Shown in pieces: positions 30,669-39,015 of a DNA stretch of 58,290 nucleotides. The notes beneath the pieces are model-generated. The model saw nothing but the letters and a program-made list of their open reading frames with translations. It was not told the DNA's origin and ran no database searches. Positions within the stretch are counted from its first letter, which is position 1. Every line of letters begins with the position of its first letter. The position numbers were made by a program, and so were the translations under genes. Source of the stretch: Nonomuraea deserti (GTDB lineage: Bacteria > Actinomycetota > Actinomycetes > Streptosporangiales > Streptosporangiaceae); NCBI RefSeq assembly GCF_004348685.1, contig NZ_SMKO01000038.1, forward strand, positions 1-58,290, written 5' to 3'.

Positions 30669-31187
30669 GTGGAACAGGAACTGCCCGGCGGTGCGAGGCT
30701 GATCGTCGGGGTCGACGAGTCGCCGTCATCGCGCTGGGCGCTCGCCTGGGCCATCGGCGCGGCCAGGCTGCACCGGATGGCCCTGGTCGCCGTGCACGTC
30801 AGCCGCGCGCCCGTCCACCCGTTCCCTGAGGCGCTGCCCGTGCAGCACGCCATCAGAGCGGGTGAGGAGGCGCGCTGCTCAGAGGTGATCACCGGCGTGT
30901 TCGACGACGTCGCGGGCGGAGTGCCCGAGGATCTCACGACGGCGGTGGTCGGCCGGGTCGGCGACCCCGGCTACCACCTCGTGGATCTGGCCCGCGAAGG
31001 CGACCTGCTGGTGCTGGGGCGGGGGAGACGCGGGCTGTTCAGCCGCATCTTCATGCCCTCGACCAGCATGTACTGCGCCCGACACGCCCGCACCACCGTA
31101 GTCATCGTGCGACAACCGACGTCGCCGGACGACCCGGAGATGTCAGGGGAGCGGGCTCGCGGGTTCTGGAGCCGCCGACATCCGTGA
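30669..31187 (+). CDS. Universal stress protein (UspA family)
   Basis: The 172-residue protein begins RLIVGVDESPSSRWALAWAIGAA, typical of the Usp fold, and ends with LLVLGRGRRGLFSRIFMPSTS and TTVVIV. The GxxG part of the ATP-binding G-2x-G-9x-G(S/T) motif is present, but its last glycine is replaced in the PSTS segment, so ATP binding is uncertain. The GTG 30669 start follows AGGAGG. Its last 45 bp overlap the 3' end of the mocR pseudogene on the other strand. Confidence 0.87.
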   Translation: MEQELPGGARLIVGVDESPSSRWALAWAIGAARLHRMALVAVHVSRAPVHPFPEALPVQHAIRAGEEARCSEVITGVFDDVAGGVPEDLTTAVVGRVGDPGYHLVDLAREGDLLVLGRGRRGLFSRIFMPSTSMYCARHARTTVVIVRQPTSPDDPEMSGERARGFWSRRHP

Positions 31188-31723
31188 CCGCAGCAGGCGC
31201 AACCCCTCGGGGATGGCGTCCGTCGCGATCGCGCCGTAGCCCAGCACCAGGCCGGCCTGGGCCGGGGCTCCCCGCAGTACGCCTCCAGCCGCTCCACCGC
31301 CACCTCCGGCGCGGGGCGTACGGACACGCCGGGCGCGAGGCGGGCACACAGGTGCAGCCCCGCCGCGGACGGCACCGGCAGCAGGCGCTCGTCGGCCGCC
31401 AGCGCCTCGGCGACCAGGGCGTGCCTGGCGGCGTACACACGGGTGGACTTCCTGATGTGCCTGGCCAGCAGGCCCTCGTCGGTGAAGCGGGCCAGCGCCG
31501 CCTGCGTCGGCACCTCCCCGTGCCAGCCCGACGGCCGCCTGGCCGCGCGCAGCGCCGGCCCTAGCGAGGCGGGCGCCACCAGGAAGCCGAGCCTGAGCAT
31601 GGGCAGCAGGGTCTTGGAGAACGAGCCCACGTAGACGACGCGGCCCGCCCGGTCGAGGCTCTGGAGGGGTTCGAGCGGGCGCTCGCCGAAACGGAACTCG
31701 CTGGCGCTCCAAGATGGCTGCAT
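31143..31723 (-). pseudogene. MocR-type regulator, 5'-truncated and frameshifted
   Basis: This remnant encodes only the C-terminal half of a MocR aminotransferase domain: EFRFGERPLEPLQSL, the PLP-lysine motif VYVGSFSKTLLPMLRLGFLV and GWHGEVPTQAALARF. The HTH and the first half of the catalytic domain are missing; the remnant starts abruptly beside the ahpD start. Near 31270 a one-base deletion in a G-run shifts frame: YCGEP continues as nonsense, while the other frame resumes APAQAGLVLGYGAIATDAIPEGL to the stop at 31143. Both lesions make it non-functional. Confidence 0.85.
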
Positions 31724-32015
31724 GACCGAACGGGTGGACCTCGGAACGCTCGCCCGCGACGCCTACCAGGCGATGGCCGGCCTGGACGCGTTCGTCGCCC
31801 GCAGCACGCTGCCCAAACCCCTCCTCGAACTCGTACGCCTGCGCGCCAGCCAGATCAACGGCTGCGTCTACTGCGTCGACATGCACAGCACCGACGCCAA
31901 GACGGCCGGGGAGAGCGACGCCCGCCTCCACGCCGTCGCCGTCTGGCGCGAGGCCCCCTTCTTCACCGAGCAGCAACTCGCCGACCTCGTCACCTCCGCG
32001 ATCGGAGCCAGGCCG
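31722..32015 (+). pseudogene. AhpD/carboxymuconolactone decarboxylase, internally deleted
   Basis: The start MTERVDLGTLARDAYQAM and the catalytic CVYCVDMH (CxxC plus His) of the AhpD-like alkylhydroperoxidase family are intact. After EAPFFTEQ the sequence jumps to QLADLVTSA, which normally lies about 35 residues further on after a second FTEQ. This suggests a deletion between short repeats. The frame then runs into unrelated Arg/Pro-rich sequence antisense to copZ. The mocR remnant is divergent from it; such pairs are common in actinobacteria. The expected length and the deletion are inferred from the family. Confidence 0.75.
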
Positions 32016-32033
32016 CGGCGGCGACCCCCGAGC

Positions 32034-32246
32034 TCAGGCCTGCCCGCCCATCTCGTAACCGGCTTCCTTCACCGCCGCGGCGATCAGCGCCGCGTCGACA
32101 GGAGCGTCACTGCCGACCGTCAGCAGGCCACCTGCCAGGTCGACCTCCACGGACGTCACCCCGGCCACCTCGCTGACCTCTTCCTTGACCGAGCTCACGC
32201 AGTGGCCGCAGGTCATGCCGGTGACGGTGTAGGTGGCAGTGCTCAT
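32034..32246 (-). CDS. copZ: Copper chaperone CopZ (HMA domain)
   Basis: The 70-residue protein is a single HMA domain with the metal-binding MTCGHC motif at residues 11-16 (Cys13, Cys16) and the typical ending VKEAGYEM. CopZ shuttles Cu(I) to P-type ATPases or to the repressor CsoR. GAGGAGA precedes the ATG. Upstream, gtacccccctaccgtat near 32286-32302 loosely resembles a CsoR operator half-site. No copA lies beside it. Confidence 0.92.
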   Translation of the reverse strand: MSTATYTVTGMTCGHCVSSVKEEVSEVAGVTSVEVDLAGGLLTVGSDAPVDAALIAAAVKEAGYEMGGQA

Positions 32247-32796
32247 GGCGATCTCCTCAGGACGTGTGCGATTGCTCCGTTAACCGTACCCCCCTACCGT
32301 ATTTCGAAGGCACCGGACGCGAGCATGTTCGTCCTGAGCAAACAGTCCCTACGGTGCCGCGCCTGACCCGCACCCCGTACCCGAAACCTGGGCCCCGCCC
32401 CTGCCCTTCTGGATCAGCAACCACAATCCGACCCGCAGACGGCTGGCAAGCGCGCCCACCTCGGGTTACGCTCCTCCCGGGCACACATCCACCAGGATCA
32501 GGCTCACCGGCCTCCTCCCTGCGCGCATGAACTGACCTCGGGCACGGACGTTTCGCGCATCCGCGCCGGATATTTGGCATGATCGAGCTGTTGCCCATGA
32601 GGGCTGCCGATAGATGGTTGTCGGATGCTCGTCCGAGATGGGGCAGTATTCGGGTCCCACCTGCGGCTGAACACTCGTCCATCGCACATTCCACACATCC
32701 GCAACACAGGTAGCGCAGCCATCCCTTGCTAGGCTGCTTGTCAACCGTTGGGTCTCACCCCGGCAGGTGAGACCGTCGAAGAAGTGGGGTCACACC
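32247..32796. other. 550-bp stretch without a recognisable gene
   Basis: Short frames on both strands here are unrelated to any family I know and lack ribosome-binding sites. The copZ promoter must lie at the left end and the DLW-39 promoter at the right. Confidence 0.5.
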
Positions 32797-32916
32797 GTGA
32801 AGAAGCTGCTCGTTCTGGCGCTGATCGCCCTTGGGGGGTTGCTGATCTGGCGTAAGGTGCAGGCCGACCGCGCAGAGCTTGATCTCTGGACCGAGGCGAC
32901 CGGCAGCGAGAACTAA
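32797..32916 (+). CDS. DLW-39 family small protein
   Basis: A 39-codon gene starting at GTG 32797 encodes KKLLVLALIALGGLLIWRK, one hydrophobic segment, followed by VQADRAELDLWTEATGSEN. This is the actinobacterial DLW-39 family, named for its length and conserved Asp-Leu-Trp, typically found near gyrA. It is probably membrane-anchored with an acidic tail; its role is unknown. It lies 15 bp before the HAD gene. Confidence 0.88.
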   Translation: MKKLLVLALIALGGLLIWRKVQADRAELDLWTEATGSEN

Positions 32917-32931
32917 CCGACCGGCGAGGCG

Positions 32932-33660
32932 ATGAGTGACGTCGTCCCCATCAAGCTGGTGTGCCTGGACCTGGCAGGCACCACAGTCGGTGACATCGCC
33001 ATGGTCGAGCGCGCCTTTGCCGAGGCGATCGCGACCCAGGGCATAGTGCCCGGGACCGGGGCTTACGCGCGTGCCATGGTTCACGTGCACCGGTCCCGGG
33101 GATGTCCCACGATCGATGTCTTCCGCGGGATCTTCCCCGGGAACGAAGCCCAGGCCCAGGCGGCGAACCTGACGTTCGAACGCTCCTATGAGGGCGCGTT
33201 GGAGCGGGCAGGTCTGACGCCCATGCCCGGAGTCATGGAGGTCCTCGACAAACTCCGTGGCAACGGCATCAAACTGGCCCTGATCACCGGCTTCAGCCGC
33301 ATCACGTTGAGCCGCGTCCTGAGCGTGCTCGGCTGGCACGACAAGATCGACCTGGCCATCTCCCCAGAAGACGCCGGCGGCCGCGGCCGCCCCTGGCCCG
33401 ACATGGTGCTGCACGCCGTCCTCCGCACGGAGGTGGCGGACGTACGGCACGTGGCGGTGATCGGCGACTCGGAGAACGACATGCTGTGCGGCACACGAGC
33501 CGGGGCATCGATCGTGGCGGGCATCCTGACGGGCGTCCACAGCCGGGAGCGCCTCCTGAAGGGCGGCGCCACCCACCTCCTCGACTCGATCGCAGACTTC
33601 CCGAGCTTGGTGTTGAGCGACGACCTCGGTACGACGCAGGTGGCTTCGTCGGCCCGGTAA
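32932..33660 (+). CDS. HAD-superfamily hydrolase, phosphonatase-like
   Basis: The 242-residue protein has HAD motif I as CLDLAGTT (Asp13 nucleophile; Ala at +2 as in phosphonoacetaldehyde hydrolase-like members), motif II as LALITGFSR, a conserved Arg/Lys region near GGRGRPWPDM in place of the usual Lys loop, and motif III GDSENDMLCGTRAG. The DxAGTT form suggests the phosphonatase-like group, but the Schiff-base lysine of true PhnX is not evident. The substrate is unknown. It ends 15 bp before tRNA-Ala. Confidence 0.85.
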   Translation: MSDVVPIKLVCLDLAGTTVGDIAMVERAFAEAIATQGIVPGTGAYARAMVHVHRSRGCPTIDVFRGIFPGNEAQAQAANLTFERSYEGALERAGLTPMPGVMEVLDKLRGNGIKLALITGFSRITLSRVLSVLGWHDKIDLAISPEDAGGRGRPWPDMVLHAVLRTEVADVRHVAVIGDSENDMLCGTRAGASIVAGILTGVHSRERLLKGGATHLLDSIADFPSLVLSDDLGTTQVASSAR

Positions 33661-33675
33661 GCTATCTTCGTCGAA

Positions 33676-33748
33676 GGGGCCTTAGCTCAGTTGGCAGAGC
33701 GCCTGCTTTGCAAGCAGGAAGTCAGGAGTTCGAATCTCCTAGGCTCCA
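33676..33748 (+). tRNA. tRNA-Ala(TGC)
   Basis: The 73-nt gene folds as a cloverleaf: ggggcct pairs with aggctcc including the G3:U70 pair that marks alanine tRNAs, the D-arm is gctcagttggcagagc, the anticodon stem is cctgc/gcagg with anticodon TGC, and the T-arm is caggagttcgaatctcct. CCA is encoded at 33749-33751. Its 3' half is the attachment site of the integrated element. Confidence 0.97.
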
Positions 33749-33756
33749 CCAGGGAA
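33707..33756. repeat. attL: attL, 50-bp core repeat in tRNA-Ala
   Basis: The stretch from the anticodon loop through CCA to gggaa is repeated exactly at 47854-47903. The repeat ends at mismatches on both sides (c/t before, a/g after). It restores the tRNA 3' end after insertion. Confidence 0.95.
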
Positions 33757-33789
33757 AACACCCCGCCACTGATCTTGTGACGGGGTGTT
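33757..33789 (+). terminator. Hairpin after tRNA-Ala, supplied by element
   Basis: The stem aacaccccg (33757-33765) pairs with cggggtgtt (33781-33789). It lies just inside attL, so the element provides a new terminator for the tRNA gene it occupies. Confidence 0.7.
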
Positions 33790-33810
33790 CGGGCCATTAA
33801 CGGGCCATTA
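33790..33810. promoter_or_regulatory. Left arm-type integrase sites of AICE
   Basis: Two direct copies of cgggccatta (33790-33799 and 33801-33810) have an 11-bp period. The same pair occurs at 47748-47768. The second copy includes the integrase stop codon. Confidence 0.65.
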
Positions 33811-34950
33811 GCCATCCTGGCCCAGCCTCTTCCTCTCAGCCTCCACACGAGCGCTGAGCGCATCCGCGATCCGCTGGTCGGCGTCCTTGGTGGCGTGCTG
33901 GTAGATGAGCGCCGCCCGATCGCTGTCGTGCCCCATCCGCGCCTTGAGATCGGCCAGGCTCGCCCCTGACTGCGCGGCGAGCGTGTTGCCCGTGTGGCGA
34001 AGATCGTGGAAGTGCAGGCCGGCGAGCCCCATCTCCTTGAGCGCCTCACCCCACTTCGCGGCACGCCGGAAGTTGCTGCCCCGCAGGAACCCGCCCAGCT
34101 TGCCCAGGAACACGAAGGCGTCCTCTTCTGGCTCGACATAGGACGCGAGATGTTGGGTGAGCGCCGGAACGATCACTGCGGGGATGCCGACGATACGACG
34201 ACCGGCCTTGGACTTGACCGGGCACAGGCGCATCTCCCCGCCGTCCAGCTCGATGAGCTGTTCCCGGACCCGGACCGTGCGCGCCACCAGGTCCAGGTCA
34301 TGCCGTCGAAGTGCGATCACCTCACCCCACCGCAGGCTGGCGAACGTGGCCAGCAGGATCAGTGCTCGAAACCGCCTGTCCGCCATCCGGTCGGCGAGCT
34401 CGAACACCTGAGACACCGTGATCACGGGACGCTCGGGTGTGTGCTCATTGTCGGCGCCCTTGATCCGGCAGGGGTTGCGGCTGATCAACTTGTCTTCTTC
34501 CGCCGCCGTCATCAGAACGGCCCGCATGAACCGGTACGCCTTGGCGACTGTCGAGACCGATACGCCATGCTCCAGCCGTTCGGACCGCCACGCGCGGATC
34601 ATCTGGGTTGTCAGCTTGCCGACCTGGACACCGCCAAGAGTGGGCATGATGTGCCGCTCCAGCAGCCACGTGTAGTTCTCGATGGTCTTGGGGCGCAGGC
34701 CGGGACGTTCCTTGATCCACGCTCGCGCGTAGTCGCCCACCAGGACCTTGCCGCGATCGGGATCCGTCCAGTCGCCCGCGATCATCTGAGCTTCGATGAT
34801 CGTGAGAGCACGGTCGGCCTCAGTTCGGGTGGCGTAGGTTGTGGTCCCGGTCCGCAGACGCCCGTCCGGTCCTGGATAGCGAATTTGGAACCGGCCGGAC
34901 TCTCGCTTGCGGATATTGCCGAAACGGCGGTGACCGTCTCTGTTGGCCAT
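33808..34950 (-). CDS. int: Tyrosine site-specific integrase
   Basis: The 380-residue recombinase has an N-terminal arm-binding domain, a core-binding SAM-like domain (about 70-165) and a catalytic domain with Arg207 (SLRWGE), Lys246 or 248, His315 and Arg318 (HDLRHT), His341 and nucleophile Tyr350 (IYQH). It inserts and excises the element at tRNA-Ala. The ATG overlaps the xis stop by 1 nt (TGATG), so the two are translationally coupled. It lies directly inside attL, as in other AICEs. Confidence 0.96.
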   Translation of the reverse strand: MANRDGHRRFGNIRKRESGRFQIRYPGPDGRLRTGTTTYATRTEADRALTIIEAQMIAGDWTDPDRGKVLVGDYARAWIKERPGLRPKTIENYTWLLERHIMPTLGGVQVGKLTTQMIRAWRSERLEHGVSVSTVAKAYRFMRAVLMTAAEEDKLISRNPCRIKGADNEHTPERPVITVSQVFELADRMADRRFRALILLATFASLRWGEVIALRRHDLDLVARTVRVREQLIELDGGEMRLCPVKSKAGRRIVGIPAVIVPALTQHLASYVEPEEDAFVFLGKLGGFLRGSNFRRAAKWGEALKEMGLAGLHFHDLRHTGNTLAAQSGASLADLKARMGHDSDRAALIYQHATKDADQRIADALSARVEAERKRLGQDG

Positions 34951-35156
34951 CAGGCAGCCCTCCCTTTGACGGTGCCGGTGGTCATCGGCGTGACGGTTCC
35001 GGCCACGACGAAGGCGATCAGTGCGGACTCGCGGATGCGGACGTGGCGTCCGACCTTCACGAATTCGATCCGGCGTTCGGCGATCAGTCGGCGGACGAAG
35101 CGCACCGAGGTGTTGAGCGCATCGGCCGCTTCGTCAACGGTCAGCAGTTGGTCCAT
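34950..35156 (-). CDS. xis: Excisionase Xis
   Basis: The 68-residue protein is a MerR/BldC-like helix-turn-helix (LTVDEAADALNTSVRFVRRLIAERRIEFVKVGRHVRI), the typical recombination directionality factor in AICEs. It ends in a short hydrophobic/Thr-rich tail. It overlaps int by 1 nt and lies 12 bp after rep. It is expected to bend DNA at att sites and promote excision with the integrase. Confidence 0.9.
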   Translation of the reverse strand: MDQLLTVDEAADALNTSVRFVRRLIAERRIEFVKVGRHVRIRESALIAFVVAGTVTPMTTGTVKGRAA

Positions 35157-35168
35157 GTCTCTCCCCCT

Positions 35169-36773
35169 TCACGCGGCCTGCGGAATTGCCGAAAGATCTT
35201 GTCCGGCTGCTCTGGCTTCCAGCTCTCTGAGGTGAGCTCGCCAGCGTTGCCGTTCGTGGACGGACCGGAGGAGCCGTACGGCCAACGGCGGCACGTTGGC
35301 GTCTCCGGCCGGGACAGGTCGCCAGATGTAGCGGTGTAGGTCGGTGGGTTCGTCGGTCTGGCCGAGGGCTTCCAGGACCCAGGTACGGCGGTCCTGCTTG
35401 TGCTCGGCCAGGGTCTTGTTGGACCACTTACGAGAGACCAGGACACGGCGTCCGGCGTAGCCGAGGTGTTCGGGCTTGTGGGCCTTGCCACGGCAGTGGC
35501 CGGGCGTCATGCCGGGTTTGGCGCTCTTGGGCTGGACGCCGTAGCGCAGCCAGTTCGGGCAGGTGGGCGAGCACGGTTCGTAGCGCAGGGCGTCGAGCAT
35601 GCGGGTGGCGTGCTCGCGTTGGGCCTGGCCACCGTCGAGGGTGTCGCCGATGGATTTGGTGAGGTACTTGGACAGGTAGCGGATGCACTGGTCGGCGTCC
35701 GGGGTTCCGGCGAGGACGCCTTGAACGTCCACCTGTTCGCCGAAGCGCAGCACGTGGAGGGGTTCGGCGTCCTCGTCCAGAGCGTCGAGGGCTTCGTCCC
35801 AGGTGGGCAGGACCTCGCCGGTTGCCGGGTCGAGGTAGCCGGCCTCCTCGTCCCAGACGGGCAGGTGATCGCCGTCGAAGCGCACTTCGTCGGCCTGGGG
35901 CCACCACACCTGGTGGTAGGTGGCGGCGGCGATCTGCTTGATCTCCGCACGCGGCAAGGTTCCCCGTATAGCCATGTGCAGGTGCGGCGCCAGCCGCTTC
36001 TGAGGCTCCACGGCGGCGAAGTACTGCACGTCATAGCCCGCAACCCGGCGCAAGTTCTGCACAAAGCGATCCACGAGCTTGGAGAAGTGCAGCGCGTCCC
36101 GAGCCGCGCGCCGGTAGTCGTAGGTGTCGGGATCGATCGGGACACTGTTACGGACCTTGCCGTAGCTGGGCAGGGTGAGCGTGACGAACAGCGACGGCCG
36201 GTAGGTCTTGCCATCTCCGCTGGTGAAGGTGCGTCCCAGGGTGGTATTGGTCATCTTGCGCTTGGGCAGGTCCGGTGCGTCCTGCCGCCGCCGGGTCGAT
36301 CGGGTGCGCTTGGGCACCGCGGATCCGGTGACGCTACCCCGCATGCCAGCGTTGTTGATCTCGTCATCGAGGCCGGACAGGACGGCGTCCAGGTCGGTGG
36401 TGTCGTCGCCGGCCTGCTCGGCGGCATCACGCTTGGCTTGCATGTCGGCGCGGAACTCCACCAGCCAGCGCTGTTCCTCGTTCGGCTCGTCGGGCGTGAT
36501 GGAGGGTTCGGTGTCGAGGTGCCAGCCTTCGCGGCATTGGGCCATGCGGAGCTGCCGGTTGCGCTTGGCGCAGGGCGGGCACTTGCTGTCGAGGACGGCC
36601 CCGCACGGTACGTCGATGATCTCGGACTTGCCGGTGATGGTGTCGAGCCGTCGCAGCGGGACGGGGCGGATGCAGACGCCGTGCTGCTTGGCGACCTCTT
36701 CGAGTATGTCCCGGGCTATCGGCATGGCTTGGCGGACGGCCCGGGGGAGAGCGCGGTCGTGCGGATGGGTCAT
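35169..36773 (-). CDS. Replication initiator, RepSA-like HUH protein
   Basis: The 534-residue protein resembles RepSA of pSAM2. A Cys-rich segment (CGAVLDSKCPPCAKRNRQLRMAQC, about residues 57-80) may bind zinc. Motif 1 is SLFVTLTLPSYG (about 194-205), the metal-binding HUH motif is HLH at 264-266, and the catalytic region is RYLSKYLTK with candidate tyrosines 366 and 370. It nicks the element's double-strand origin for rolling-circle replication. ATG 36773 is chosen because GGGAGG precedes it; its start overlaps the upstream zinc-ribbon gene by 4 nt. The origin itself is not recognised. Confidence 0.92.
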   Translation of the reverse strand: MTHPHDRALPRAVRQAMPIARDILEEVAKQHGVCIRPVPLRRLDTITGKSEIIDVPCGAVLDSKCPPCAKRNRQLRMAQCREGWHLDTEPSITPDEPNEEQRWLVEFRADMQAKRDAAEQAGDDTTDLDAVLSGLDDEINNAGMRGSVTGSAVPKRTRSTRRRQDAPDLPKRKMTNTTLGRTFTSGDGKTYRPSLFVTLTLPSYGKVRNSVPIDPDTYDYRRAARDALHFSKLVDRFVQNLRRVAGYDVQYFAAVEPQKRLAPHLHMAIRGTLPRAEIKQIAAATYHQVWWPQADEVRFDGDHLPVWDEEAGYLDPATGEVLPTWDEALDALDEDAEPLHVLRFGEQVDVQGVLAGTPDADQCIRYLSKYLTKSIGDTLDGGQAQREHATRMLDALRYEPCSPTCPNWLRYGVQPKSAKPGMTPGHCRGKAHKPEHLGYAGRRVLVSRKWSNKTLAEHKQDRRTWVLEALGQTDEPTDLHRYIWRPVPAGDANVPPLAVRLLRSVHERQRWRAHLRELEARAAGQDLSAIPQAA

Positions 36774-36925
36774 GCGGACCTCCCTTCGTCGGAGTCGGTG
36801 ACGATGAGCGCGCTCTGGCCGCACTCGCGGCACTCGACCAGGGCGCGGGCCGGGTCGAGCCGCAGAGCGTTCAGGGTGCGGCAGACGGAGCAGCGCAGGC
36901 CCTCCAGGGCGTGGGCGAGCGTCAT
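36770..36925 (-). CDS. Small zinc-ribbon protein
   Basis: A 51-codon gene between the translocase and rep encodes LRCSVCRTLNALRLDP and VECRECGQSAL, two CxxC pairs of a minimal zinc ribbon. Its ATG at 36925 overlaps the ftsK-like stop by 4 nt and its stop overlaps rep by 4 nt, so it is a real, coupled operon member. Small CxxC proteins are common in this slot of AICEs; the role is unknown. Confidence 0.8.
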   Translation of the reverse strand: MTLAHALEGLRCSVCRTLNALRLDPARALVECRECGQSALIVTDSDEGRSA

Positions 36926-38346
36926 CGGTCCTCACCTCCGGTGAAGGTGGCGGCCATGGCGCGGATGTCGTCGTCGGAGACGTAGGCGGCGCGGACGCGG
37001 ACCGGATCGGGGCTGGTTTCCAGCCGGATGTAGCCGACGCCCGCGCCGCGTTCGGGGATGGGTGAGATGTGGTCGGCGAGGGCTCCCCGGTCGCGTGCGC
37101 CGTCGCCGAGGACCATGTCCACCTGTTCGGACTCGTCGAGGCGGAGGGCGATCTTGTCGGGGAACAGGTTGCGGATGTTCATGACCTCTTTGCGCGGGTC
37201 CTGGAGCGCGGCCAGGACGCCGACGCCGACCGCGCGTCCCTGGGTGGTGAGCGTGGCCAGCGCGGCGGAGATACGTTGCCGGAGTTGCCGGTCGGACTGG
37301 TAGGCGGTCAGGAACGCCACCTCGTCCACCACGACCAGGACGAACGGGTCGTCGACGGTGGGGGTGTGGGAGCGCTGGAGCCCGGCGAAACGGGCAGCCC
37401 GTTTCTGCATGACGCACACGGCTTCGTCCAGTAGGTCGGCGCACTCTTCGGGAGTGGCCGCGTACCTGGGGCCGAACAGGTCGCGTCCGTAGGACAGCTC
37501 CATCAGTTTGGGATCGAGCGCCCACAACTCGACCAGGCCCGCACTGGCGGCGGGGAGCAGGGCGCGGATGACGGACCAGATGATCGATCCCTTGCCGGCC
37601 CCGGTCGCGCCCGCGACGAGGACGTGTGTGCCGTGGACCTTGAGCCGCCATGGCCGCCCGTCCTCGCACCGGCCGATCTCCACTGGACCCACGGTCGGCT
37701 CTTCTGGGACGGGAAGCGCTGGCAGTGGGGTGGAGAGGGGATCGTTGCGCGGGAAGGTCAGGGTGAGCCGTCCGGCCTGGGACAGCGCGACCCGGCAGGA
37801 TTTCGCGCCGAAGCCTTGGGCCAGGTGGTCGGTGCGGTCGGCCCAGTCCTTGACTGCCTGGCCTTTGAGCATGCGGACAGTGATGATGTCGGCCCAGAAG
37901 GTGCAGGTGACCTTGCCGAGCCGGGGCAGGTAGTCGCGGCCCCGGAGGTGACGGCCGAGACCGGAGACGATCATGACGGGTTGCCAGTGCCGGCGGTAGA
38001 CCCAGATGAGTCGCCACCAGGCCAGCAGCCGGTAGCCGACCAGGTGGGCGAAGGACGCCCGGTCGATGAACGCCCACGCGAGGAGGCCCAGGACGACGAT
38101 GCCGACCAGGCAGGCCGCCGGCGGCCAGCCGTAGAGGTACCAGACAGCCCCGGGAACGACTGGGATGGCGGTGGCGATGGGGTGACGCCAGATGGTGCGG
38201 ACGAGCCCGGCGAGGATGCGCCAGACGAGGATGACGATGGTGATGATGGCGGGTGTAGTGACGACGGCCGGGCGGAAGACGACGGCCGTGTCGGGCGTGG
38301 TGGAGACGAGGTTGCGCGCCTCGTCGCCAGGCAGCCGCTTGAACAT
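36922..38346 (-). CDS. FtsK/SpoIIIE-like DNA translocase (TraSA-type)
   Basis: This 474-residue translocase is expected to move double-stranded element DNA between mycelia. Two or three N-terminal TM segments (about 28-48, 58-74, 76-93) anchor it. Walker A is GATGAGKGS at 246-254 and Walker B is VLVVVDEVAF at 336-345. The sequence TTQGRAVGVGVLAALQDPRKEV matches the FtsK motor. ATG 38346 follows GGAAGG; upstream codons in frame are a shadow. It is coupled to the zinc-ribbon gene. Confidence 0.94.
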   Translation of the reverse strand: MFKRLPGDEARNLVSTTPDTAVVFRPAVVTTPAIITIVILVWRILAGLVRTIWRHPIATAIPVVPGAVWYLYGWPPAACLVGIVVLGLLAWAFIDRASFAHLVGYRLLAWWRLIWVYRRHWQPVMIVSGLGRHLRGRDYLPRLGKVTCTFWADIITVRMLKGQAVKDWADRTDHLAQGFGAKSCRVALSQAGRLTLTFPRNDPLSTPLPALPVPEEPTVGPVEIGRCEDGRPWRLKVHGTHVLVAGATGAGKGSIIWSVIRALLPAASAGLVELWALDPKLMELSYGRDLFGPRYAATPEECADLLDEAVCVMQKRAARFAGLQRSHTPTVDDPFVLVVVDEVAFLTAYQSDRQLRQRISAALATLTTQGRAVGVGVLAALQDPRKEVMNIRNLFPDKIALRLDESEQVDMVLGDGARDRGALADHISPIPERGAGVGYIRLETSPDPVRVRAAYVSDDDIRAMAATFTGGEDR

Positions 38347-38437
38347 AAGCTGGGAACCTTCCGTGATGGAGCAAGTCAGGGGAGAGATGTGAAAGGGGGC
38401 CGCCGGAAGTTGCCGCTTCTGGCGGCCCCGCCTGCTG

Positions 38438-38752
38438 TCAGGCCGCCGTGTCGGTGGCGTCCTTGTCGGCCAGTTGTTCGGCGTGGAGCTGCTCGCAGTC
38501 GGCCAGGTAGCGAGCGGCGGCGTTGAAGATCTCCCGAGCGTTGGCCAGGTCGGTGTCGGTGACCGGTCCGGCCCCGGTGGTGGAGATGTGTACGTCGGCC
38601 TCGTGCGTGCTGAATTCCAGGTACGGGCGCGGGCTGCTGAGCAGCAGTCCGGCACGCACCTTGAGCTGCGGCGTGTGGAAGGAGATCCCGACGTGCGGCT
38701 CGCAGCCGGGATGCATGGACAGGGTGAGGTAGGTGTAGGGGCCGAGGGTCAT
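38438..38752 (-). CDS. AICE hypothetical protein
   Basis: The 104-residue acidic protein begins MTLGPYTYLTLSMHPGCEPHVGISF and ends in a helical segment (ANAREIFNAAARYLADCEQLHAEQLADKDA). It overlaps the preceding gene (38749-39015) by 4 nt and lies 91 bp before the translocase, so it belongs to the transfer operon. It has a similar domain plan to its upstream neighbour (beta part followed by one long helix), which suggests a related pair. The function is unknown. Confidence 0.72.
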   Translation of the reverse strand: MTLGPYTYLTLSMHPGCEPHVGISFHTPQLKVRAGLLLSSPRPYLEFSTHEADVHISTTGAGPVTDTDLANAREIFNAAARYLADCEQLHAEQLADKDATDTAA

Positions 38753-39015
38753 GCCGCGACCCCCGTGCCGTCGGGCAGGCTGTGAAGGCTGCGCTCCAGC
38801 GAGCGGGCGAAGCGGGATGCCTCGCGGGCGAGCTGGCGCGCGAACTCCAGGTCTTCCACCGTCGCGGGACCGTGGGTGGTGACCAGGACGGAGGTGGCGC
38901 CGAAGTCGAGCGCCAGGACGGGCTGGCGGCGGGCGTAGGGGTGGGTGAGGGTGCGGGCGGCGTGCCCGGTGGTCAGCCGGATCACGCTCGTACGTGGGGT
39001 ACGGCGGCGGGTCAT
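38749..39015 (-). CDS. AICE hypothetical protein
   Basis: The 88-residue protein has a basic start (TRRRTPRTSVIRL), a short beta-rich centre (PVLALDFGATSVLVTTHGPATV) and a C-terminal helix (DLEFARQLAREASRFARSLERSL). It starts immediately downstream of the gene at 39016 and overlaps its own downstream neighbour by 4 nt. I recognise no domain; its place in the transfer operon is the only clue. Confidence 0.7.
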   Translation of the reverse strand: MTRRRTPRTSVIRLTTGHAARTLTHPYARRQPVLALDFGATSVLVTTHGPATVEDLEFARQLAREASRFARSLERSLHSLPDGTGVAA

